Positions 1-6,337 of a stretch of 64,000 bases of DNA are shown piece after piece; the stretch's first letter is position 1; each line of letters begins with the position of its first letter. The notes beneath the pieces are model-generated. The model made no database searches. It saw only the letters and a list, made by a program, of their open reading frames with translations, and was not told the DNA's origin. This DNA comes from Streptomyces zagrosensis (GTDB lineage Bacteria; Actinomycetota; Actinomycetes; Streptomycetales; Streptomycetaceae): NCBI RefSeq assembly GCF_014203645.1, contig NZ_JACHJL010000001.1, positions 434,001-498,000 of the forward strand, in the 5' to 3' direction. The position numbers were made by a program, and so were the translations under genes.

Positions 1-116
1 GCGGCCGGGACGCTGGCGGTGAAGCTGTAGCGGTCGAGCAGGTTCAGGTTGCGGTGCTTGAGCGGGGAGAGGCGGGCGGTGTGCCCCCACACGCTGCGGT
101 GTGCGGGCATCGGCAT
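1..116 (-). pseudogene. C-terminal fragment of a Tn3-family transposase (runs off the window)
   Basis: Read on the minus strand, this edge encodes a stretch containing ARLSPLKHRNLNLL and then DRYSFTAS. This resembles the C-terminal end of actinobacterial Tn3-family transposases (pattern LSP..xHxNxLGRYSF). The match starts abruptly near position 100, and nothing transposase-like lies to its right, so this is either a remnant or the tail of a gene mostly outside the window. I recognise the motif from memory; it is too short to be certain. If right, the accessory genes that follow sit beside a mobile element. Confidence 0.45.
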
Positions 117-118
117 AG

Positions 119-132
119 TGTGACGTGTCACA
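119..132. promoter_or_regulatory. TGTGA-n4-TCACA dyad upstream of the oxygenase gene
   Basis: The arms TGTGA and TCACA are perfectly complementary around a 4-base centre. The 9-mer GTGACGTGT inside it (120-128) recurs at 142-150, 22 bp away, on the same helical face. The dyad resembles a Crp/Fnr-family operator but has a shorter centre than the usual 6. It lies about 190 bp before the oxygenase start. Its function is inferred. Confidence 0.35.
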
Positions 133-318
133 GATTCAGTGGTGACGTGTGCACCGCGAACTGCGTTACCCGTCAGTACAGTTACCGAAATCGATGCTGC
201 GGGCCAGGTGCCCACGGTCCGCCCCCACGCCGCAGCGAGCAACCGGCGGCGGGGCCGCGGACGTACCGCAACTGCCCTTTCGCTCGCACTGGCCGACTCG
301 TACGTGGAGAGGACCCCC

Positions 319-1203
319 ATGGGCACTGTGGAAGCGACGTGGCTTGACCAGGTGGTCAACACGGCCCGGTACCCCTTGCTGGATCTCCCAGGGGCCGCGG
401 GGCAGGCCGTGGTGGCCCATGCGCAGCGCGAACTGGCCACTGCTGGCTGCACCGTACTGCGCGACTTCATCCGTCCGGCACTGCACGGCGCCCTACGGGA
501 GGAATGCGCGGCACTCGCGCCCCGGGCGCACTATGACGTGGAAACGGTCAATGTCTACAACATCGCCGTGGGCGCCGAGTTACCTGATGGACACCCTGGG
601 CAGGTGTCTTTCGAGCGGGGTAACGCGTTCGTCGCCCGGGACCGTATTCCCGCTGCCGCCCTGATCAGCCAGCTGTACGCGCACCAGGCGTTTCAGCGCT
701 TCATCGCTCGCTGCTTCACCCTTCCCACGCTGCACGAGCTCGCGGACCCGCTCTCCGCTCTCGTGCTCAACGTCGTGGGGCCAGGTAGGGAACATCCGTG
801 GCACTTCGACACCAACGAGTTCACCGTGAGCATGCTGACCCAAGTGCCCGAAGACGGCGGCCTCTTCGAATACTGCCCCAACATCAGGTCCGCGCACGCC
901 GAGAACTTCGACGATGTCGGGGACGTCCTCCACGGGCGGGGCGAGCGGTTCATCCGGCGCCTTCCGTTGCGCGCCGGCGACCTCCAACTCTTCAAGGGCC
1001 GTCACTCGCTGCACCGGGTGAGCCCGGTACGCGGCGTAAGCGCCCGGCACTGCGCGATCTTCGCCTACAGCGAGCGCCCCGGCGTCGTCGGCAGCGTCGC
1101 GCGCACCCGACAGCTCTTCGGCCGGGTGCTGCCCGAACACCTCGCGGCTGCACGCCTCGTAGCCGCAGGCGGGGCCGCCCGTGGTGACCGGCTCCTCGAT
1201 TAG
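319..1203 (+). CDS. Fe(II)/2-oxoglutarate-dependent oxygenase, HalD/ArpA-like
   Basis: This 294-residue protein has the jelly-roll oxygenase signature. His162 and Asp164 lie in HPWHFDTNEF, His232 in SLHRV supplies the third iron ligand, and Arg243 is a candidate 2-oxoglutarate anchor. It resembles the HalD/BesD/ArpA group, some members of which act on free amino acids. Those that chlorinate have Gly in place of the facial-triad Asp; here Asp is present, so hydroxylation is the expected chemistry. The ATG at 319 has GGAGAGG just upstream; an ATG at 139 has no such site. It is followed on the same strand by an acyltransferase gene, which could use the new hydroxyl. The substrate is unknown. Confidence 0.8.
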   Translation: MGTVEATWLDQVVNTARYPLLDLPGAAGQAVVAHAQRELATAGCTVLRDFIRPALHGALREECAALAPRAHYDVETVNVYNIAVGAELPDGHPGQVSFERGNAFVARDRIPAAALISQLYAHQAFQRFIARCFTLPTLHELADPLSALVLNVVGPGREHPWHFDTNEFTVSMLTQVPEDGGLFEYCPNIRSAHAENFDDVGDVLHGRGERFIRRLPLRAGDLQLFKGRHSLHRVSPVRGVSARHCAIFAYSERPGVVGSVARTRQLFGRVLPEHLAAARLVAAGGAARGDRLLD

Positions 1204-1304
1204 CGGCCGTTGGCACCCTTGGCTCCTCGCCCCCTGGCCCGCTTCCCCCTCGCCCGCGCCAACAGGCCGCTATGAGTCCACGAGCCGGTACACCGAAGCT
1301 GGTT

Positions 1305-1328
1305 TAGCCCCGTAGCCCCGTAGCCCCG
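1305..1328 (+). repeat. Tandem repeat, 8 bp x 3, in the acyltransferase leader
   Basis: The unit TAGCCCCG occurs three times head to tail, ending 22 bases before the acyltransferase start codon. It lies in the untranslated gap between two genes that probably share a transcript. Confidence 0.85.
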
Positions 1329-1350
1329 TACGAGTAAAGAGAGAGCAGAC

Positions 1351-3294
1351 ATGCATACGAGTCAGGGACCGGAAACCACGCCGTCGATGCCGGGGGCGAT
1401 GCCCGGGGCGACCCCTGGGGCGTCCCCGAAGGTGACCGCTTCGGCGACCGTGCCCACGGGCACCGGGGAGCCCGCACCCGCCGCGGCGGCCACCACGTCC
1501 ACCTTCGCGCATGAAGACGTACTTCCGCGTGTTCCGCTGCCCACGCTGGAGGAAAGCTGCCAGCGGTTTCTCGCCTGGTGCGCGCCACTGCTGACCGCCG
1601 AAGAGTTGGCGGACACCGAGGCTGAGGTGGCCGCCTTCGCCGCTGCCGACGGCCCGGGGCAGGCCCTGCAAGCGGCACTGGCGACGTACGACGCCAGCGA
1701 CGGCGTGCACAGCTGGCTGGACACCTTCTGGCCGTACCGCTACCTGGGTCGGCGCGATCGCATCGCGCTCAACGCCAACTTCTTCTTCCTGTTCAAGGAC
1801 GCGGCCCAGCTGCAGGTGCAGCGGGCCGCCGGGCTCATTGCCGGCGCCGTGCACTACAAGCGACAACTCGACCAGGAGCTGGTGCCGCCGATCGTGCAGC
1901 GTGGGCAGCCGCAGACGATGGAGCAGAACAAATTCCTGTTCTCCGCCACCCGGATTCCCGGCACGGTCCAGGACACCGTCCGCGCCCCGTACACCGAAGG
2001 CTGGCCAGGTCCCTCGCCGGCCCGGCACATCGTGGTGTTCCACCGGGGCGCCATGTTCCGCCTCGATGTGCTCGGCCCGGACGGCGTACCGCACAGCCTG
2101 GACGATGTGGAGGCTGGGCTGCACGCGGTGTTGGAGATGGGTGCCGAGCCGCCGGCGCCCGACACCTCGGTTGGGCACCTCACCACCATGGCCCGCGCGG
2201 AGTGGGCCGCTGCCCGCCAGTCGCTGCTCGCCTGCCATCCGCGTAACGCGGACGCGCTGGACGACGTCGAGACCGCGCTGTTCTGCGTCTGCCTTGAGGA
2301 CTTCGCCCCCGCCGACATCCAGCACACCTGCGATGAACTGCTCTACGGCGACCGGGGCAATCGCTGGTTCGACAAGGCGCTCTCCTTGATCGTGTTCGCC
2401 GATGGCCAGGCAGGCATCAACGTCGAGCACTGCGAACTGGACGGAACGACCGTCCTCAGTTTCGTGGACGCCGTTTTGGGCACCCCGGCCGATGAGCACT
2501 CCCGGCGATCCGGCGCCACGGACCAGGGCGCACCGACGCCGCGCCCCATCGTCTTCGAGCTGGACCAGGCGCTACGTGGCCAGGTGCGCTCGGCCGCCGA
2601 CGCCTTCGCCGCTTACGGCGAGGCCACCGCGACGTGCACCGTCCCCTTCGCCGACTTCGGCGCCAACACCGCCAAGTCGCTGCGCGTGTCACCGGACGCC
2701 TTCGTTCAACTCGCCTACCAACTGGCCCACCAGCGTGCCAAGGGCCGTCTTGGCGCCACATACGAGTCGATCGCCACCCGCTCGTATCGGCGCGGGCGCA
2801 CCGAGGCGATGCGCGTCGTCACCCCCGAGATCCAGCGCTTCGTTGCGGCGATGGAGGACCCGGCGGCGGACGCGGCTACCCGCCGCGCCGCGCTGCGCAC
2901 CGCCGCCGACCAGCATGTGGCCCGCGCCAAGGAATGCCAGCTGGGCCAGGCGCCCGAACAGCACCTGTGGGAGCTGGAACTGATCCAACGCCGCCGTGGC
3001 GAGGCCCTCGGGATCACGGAACAGCCCGCCCTCTACCGCAGCCCCGGCTGGCGGATCATGCGGGACGACTACCTGAGCACCAGCTCCGCGCCCTCAGCAC
3101 ACATCCAGCACTTCGGCTTCGGCTCCACCAGCAGCCGCTGCATCGGCGTCGCGTACGTCCTGCTCCCCGACCGCTTCAACGTCTATCTGAGCACTCCGCG
3201 CCCGGTGGCCGCCGAGATGCACACGTTCGCCACCCGGCTCCGGGAGGCGGTGGGGGAGCTGCGCGAACTGCTGGGTGAAGAGCAGGAGAACTGA
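1351..3294 (+). CDS. Carnitine/choline O-acyltransferase family protein
   Basis: The 647-residue product has the landmarks of the carnitine acyltransferase fold: a FSATRIPGTVQDT segment (compare FxxxRxPGxxxDT), the catalytic-His equivalent His360 in NVEHCELDG, the carnitine-site-like block TYESIATRSYRRGRTE, and the STS motif at 576-578. Such enzymes move acyl groups between CoA and a hydroxyl acceptor such as carnitine or choline. The family is common in eukaryotes and sporadic in bacteria. Residues 1-50 are a Pro/Gly/Ala/Thr-rich tail not expected in the family. It lies 147 bp after the oxygenase and probably shares its transcript; the acceptor may be that enzyme's hydroxylated product. The start follows an AAAGAGAGAG ribosome site. 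Confidence 0.78.
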   Translation: MHTSQGPETTPSMPGAMPGATPGASPKVTASATVPTGTGEPAPAAAATTSTFAHEDVLPRVPLPTLEESCQRFLAWCAPLLTAEELADTEAEVAAFAAADGPGQALQAALATYDASDGVHSWLDTFWPYRYLGRRDRIALNANFFFLFKDAAQLQVQRAAGLIAGAVHYKRQLDQELVPPIVQRGQPQTMEQNKFLFSATRIPGTVQDTVRAPYTEGWPGPSPARHIVVFHRGAMFRLDVLGPDGVPHSLDDVEAGLHAVLEMGAEPPAPDTSVGHLTTMARAEWAAARQSLLACHPRNADALDDVETALFCVCLEDFAPADIQHTCDELLYGDRGNRWFDKALSLIVFADGQAGINVEHCELDGTTVLSFVDAVLGTPADEHSRRSGATDQGAPTPRPIVFELDQALRGQVRSAADAFAAYGEATATCTVPFADFGANTAKSLRVSPDAFVQLAYQLAHQRAKGRLGATYESIATRSYRRGRTEAMRVVTPEIQRFVAAMEDPAADAATRRAALRTAADQHVARAKECQLGQAPEQHLWELELIQRRRGEALGITEQPALYRSPGWRIMRDDYLSTSSAPSAHIQHFGFGSTSSRCIGVAYVLLPDRFNVYLSTPRPVAAEMHTFATRLREAVGELRELLGEEQEN

Positions 3295-3808
3295 CGGCCC
3301 CGTTCGGCATCCCGGCCCCGCTCGGCCCCCTGCCGAGCCGCTGCTTTTCTGGCCGTTCTGGCTTCGCCGTCCCGACAGTCGGGGCCAAGAGGTGACGCCG
3401 CGAGTTTCGTTTCTGACCGGGCCGGCCCGTTTCCTAGCTGAACGGGGCGGCCCGCTGTCGTGCGCCCCTGGCGGTAGTCGCCGTACCGCCCGCGCCCGTA
3501 CGCACCCACGCCACCGACGACACTCGCTGTGACGCTCATCACATGCAGGGTGGAGAAGGCAACCATTCCGCACGATGTTGATCTCGCGCACGCGAAAGCC
3601 ATAGGCCGAAAACTGATCGCAAGATGACGCGTGCGCGGGGTTTAGGTTAATTTTGCTGTCGGAATGTGACACATGCGGTCACGTTCGTGCCCTTCCAGTA
3701 ACCCGTACTCCTGAGCGAGGGGCGCCCTCTGTCCGCGTGGGCCAGAGGTTCATCAGTCCACGAGCCCATCGGTGGGTCGTGGTGGCAGTAGCGGTGGGGG
3801 CCTCCCAG
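3295..3808. other. Intergenic region before the glycosyltransferase gene
   Basis: These 514 bases hold no convincing gene. The right half is less GC-rich than its surroundings. It contains the Crp-like dyad at 3528-3543 and a second dyad, GTGAC-n7-GTCAC, at 3666-3682, so it probably carries the promoter of the glycosyltransferase gene. Confidence 0.6.
3528..3543. promoter_or_regulatory. Perfect TGTGA-n6-TCACA Crp/Fnr-type dyad
   Basis: TGTGA, six bases, then TCACA is the canonical half-site arrangement of the Crp family, and Streptomyces encode a Crp regulator. It sits 266 bp before the glycosyltransferase ATG, in a less GC-rich stretch. Regulation by Crp is inferred from the motif only. Confidence 0.45.
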
Positions 3809-5974
3809 ATGAAGATCGTGTTTCTGATCCACAATGCGTACGGCATCGGGGGGACTATCCGTTCAACGCTGAACCTGTCCACCGCGCTGGCGGCCGGGCA
3901 CGACGTCGAGGTCGTCAGCGTGCACCGGGTAGCCGACGAGCCGCAGTTGTCGTACGACGCTCGCGTGCCCCTGACCTCGCTGATCGATATGCGCGAGGAC
4001 AGCCCCACCTACGAGGGCGAGCACGAACTGACCAAGCTGCCGAACACGATGTTCCCCGACAAGGGCGTTGACTTCGGCCGGCTGCGCTACACCGCACTGC
4101 ACGATGAGCGCATCGCCGGCTTCCTCGGCCGAACCGACGCCGACGTGGTGATCGCCACCCGCCCCATCCTCAACGGCTACCTCGCCCGCTATGGGCAGCG
4201 CCGTTGTCTGCGCATCGGCCAAGAACACCTCTCGCTCGACGCGCACAGCGACCAGTTGCGCACCGACCAGAACACCGCGCTACGCGACCTCGATGCCTTC
4301 GTGACCGTGTCGGAGGCCGACGCCCGCCAGTACCGCACGGCCCTGCCCGGCATCGGCACCACCATCTTGGCCATCCCCAACGGCGTGCCCCGACCCGAGG
4401 TCGAACCCTCCAGCCTGGACTCCCGCGTCATCGTGTCGGCTGGCCGGCTGGTTGCCGTCAAGCGTTACGACCGGCTCATCAACGCCTTTGCCGCCGTGGC
4501 CGCTGACTATCCGGACTGGACGCTGAGGCTGTACGGGCGCGGCCCCGAGCGGCCCAAGCTGCGTCGGCTCATCGATGAACTAGGCCTATACGACCGCGTG
4601 TTCCTCATGGGCGCGGTCTCTCCCATCGAAACCGAGTGGGCCAAGGGTGCCGTGGCCGCGGTCGCCTCGGACATGGAGTCCTTCGGCATGACCATCGTGG
4701 AGGCCATGCATTGCGGCGTCCCGGTCATCGCGACCGACTGCCCGCACGGCCCCGCGGAGATCATCAGCCACGGCCAGGACGGCCTGCTCGTCCCCCTCGC
4801 CAAAGACGAACCCATACCGGGCGCCGGCGTGTACGCCGATGCCCTGCGCTCCCTCATGTCCGACGAAACGCTGCGCCGGAAACTCGGCGCGGGAGCCCTC
4901 GCCAAGGCGTCCTCGTTCGCGCCTGATGTCATCGGGCGTCGGTACGAGGAACTCTTCACCACCCTTTCGCGCGAACGCGCCCCCGGCCGGGCCGGCGATC
5001 GAGACCGCGAGCGCGCGCCCAAGGCCGAACGCCCCGGCCTACTGCGACGCATGCGCGCCGCGCTGCGCGGCGACGACGGCGCGGCATCGGCCTCCGGTGC
5101 CAAGTCGGGAACGCCGGGCGCAGCCGAAACGACACCCCGACACCTGGCCTTCGCCCGCTCCAGCGCCATCGGCGATGTCCGTATCCGGCTGACCGCTGAT
5201 GCCCCACCGGCCGGCCCTCTCGACTTCGTGGCCCGCCTGCGCCGTGACCCGCAGCGCCGCGAGGTCCGCGTCCCCCTACCCGAAACCGAAACCGGCGCCG
5301 GCGACGGCAGCGTCAACGTGACACTCCAGCACAGCGAACACACGCTGCCGGAGGGCCGCTGGGACTGCTACGTGGCACCCCGCGGCAGCAACACCCGCAC
5401 CCGCCTGACCGCGGCCCTCACCGAACAGGCCCGACTGATCGGCCAACCCCCGGTACGTAACGCAGACGGCATCGCGGCCTGGGTCCCGTACACCACCACC
5501 GATGGCTTCCTCGCCCTACGCACCTGGCAACGCCCCGCCCACGCCGAGGTCACCCGCATCGCCATCACTCACGACGCGGCAACCATCACCGCCCGTGTGC
5601 TCGCCCCCACCGGGCTGCCGCTGACCGAGGCGACCGTGCACGCCGCAGCGCGCGAAGACGCCGCACACGACTTCGCCGTCCCCGTCACCCCGCTGGGCGA
5701 TGACCTGTTCACCTTCACGCTCCCGTACGCCGAGGCGCTCCAGCGCCGCACCGTGGAACACGACCTGTGGGACCTCACCGTACGCACCGCCGACCAGCCC
5801 CCCGTCCCGCTGGGCCGCATCACGGGCGACCTCGTGGACCGCAAGAAGACCGACTACGTCCCCCCGGCCCTCCACGAACACCCCACCCGCGGCACCACCC
5901 GCATCAAGCCCTTCTTCACGGTCACCAACAACGTGGCCCTCAGCGCCAGGGACGAGGCGGCTGAGGGGGAGTAG
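3809..5974 (+). CDS. GT4-family glycosyltransferase with a C-terminal accessory domain
   Basis: Residues 1-390 form a GT-B glycosyltransferase of the GT4 type. It starts MKIVFLIHNAYGIGGTIRS, has the SAGRLVAVKRYDRLI nucleotide-sugar core, and carries the retaining-enzyme E-x7-E pair at Glu290/Glu298 (ESFGMTIVE). A charged linker (about 395-450) leads to a further 270 residues, Thr- and Pro-rich and apparently beta-rich, that I do not recognise as catalytic. No signal peptide or membrane segment is visible, so it should act in the cytoplasm. The ATG at 3809 has GGTGGGGG upstream and starts exactly at the domain; an upstream in-frame start at 3653 would add non-conserved residues. Acceptor and sugar are unknown. 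Confidence 0.82.
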   Translation: MKIVFLIHNAYGIGGTIRSTLNLSTALAAGHDVEVVSVHRVADEPQLSYDARVPLTSLIDMREDSPTYEGEHELTKLPNTMFPDKGVDFGRLRYTALHDERIAGFLGRTDADVVIATRPILNGYLARYGQRRCLRIGQEHLSLDAHSDQLRTDQNTALRDLDAFVTVSEADARQYRTALPGIGTTILAIPNGVPRPEVEPSSLDSRVIVSAGRLVAVKRYDRLINAFAAVAADYPDWTLRLYGRGPERPKLRRLIDELGLYDRVFLMGAVSPIETEWAKGAVAAVASDMESFGMTIVEAMHCGVPVIATDCPHGPAEIISHGQDGLLVPLAKDEPIPGAGVYADALRSLMSDETLRRKLGAGALAKASSFAPDVIGRRYEELFTTLSRERAPGRAGDRDRERAPKAERPGLLRRMRAALRGDDGAASASGAKSGTPGAAETTPRHLAFARSSAIGDVRIRLTADAPPAGPLDFVARLRRDPQRREVRVPLPETETGAGDGSVNVTLQHSEHTLPEGRWDCYVAPRGSNTRTRLTAALTEQARLIGQPPVRNADGIAAWVPYTTTDGFLALRTWQRPAHAEVTRIAITHDAATITARVLAPTGLPLTEATVHAAAREDAAHDFAVPVTPLGDDLFTFTLPYAEALQRRTVEHDLWDLTVRTADQPPVPLGRITGDLVDRKKTDYVPPALHEHPTRGTTRIKPFFTVTNNVALSARDEAAEGE

Positions 5975-6011
5975 GCGCGGTGGAGGCGGTGCGGGCCCGG
6001 GGCTGGAACCG

Positions 6012-6053
6012 GGGCTGCGGGTCCGAGCTGGAGGCGAGGGCTGCGGGTCCGAG
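6012..6053. repeat. Direct repeat, 16 bp x 2, 26 bp apart
   Basis: GGGCTGCGGGTCCGAG occurs at 6012-6027 and 6038-6053, just downstream of the glycosyltransferase stop, in a G-rich stretch. Confidence 0.8.
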
Positions 6054-6214
6054 TTGGGGCTCGGGGCTGCGGTTTACGGCTGGGGCAGCGCGGCCGGTGC
6101 GGATATTGCCGTACGCGCCCCTTAGCGGAGGCGCAAGCCCCCCACCACGCGGCTGTTCTGCGATGAGAACGCGCCGCTGATCGGCAGGGAAACCGGCTGC
6201 CGCGACGATATGAG

Positions 6215-6248
6215 TAATCCCCGGCCCGCAATGGCGGACCGGGGATTA
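6215..6248. terminator. Strong hairpin before the HelD-like gene
   Basis: TAATCCCCGG (6215-6224) pairs with CCGGGGATTA (6239-6248), and the loop adds a further CGC/GCG pairing. It may end the glycosyltransferase transcript or act as a leader structure of the next gene, whose start lies 90 bp downstream. Confidence 0.55.
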
Positions 6249-6281
6249 TCTCGCGTATAGTGGGTTCTTCTATGCCCACGC

Positions 6282-6302
6282 AAAAAAGCCCCGCAAAGGG
6301 GC
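6282..6302 (-). terminator. Minus-strand intrinsic-terminator-like hairpin
   Basis: Read on the minus strand, GCCCC-TTTGC-GGGGC is followed directly by TTTTTT, the textbook Rho-independent layout and rare in such GC-rich DNA. No minus-strand gene leads into it, so it would stop antisense transcription entering from the helicase gene. Confidence 0.45.
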
Positions 6303-6337
6303 CTCACAGTGAGAACTGTATCCGACAGGGAGCCGTT

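Larger units (their letters stand above)
5975..6337. other. Leader/intergenic region before the HelD-like gene
   Basis: There is no gene in these 363 bases. They hold two copies of a 16-bp sequence (6012-6027 and 6038-6053), a strong hairpin at 6215-6248, and a minus-strand terminator-like hairpin at 6282-6302. Confidence 0.6.

Noticed and set aside
6123..6141. Half of a rifamycin-associated element (GCAAGCCCC) before the HelD-like gene
   Set aside because: The other arm of the expected inverted repeat is absent, so it does not match the element as I remember it.
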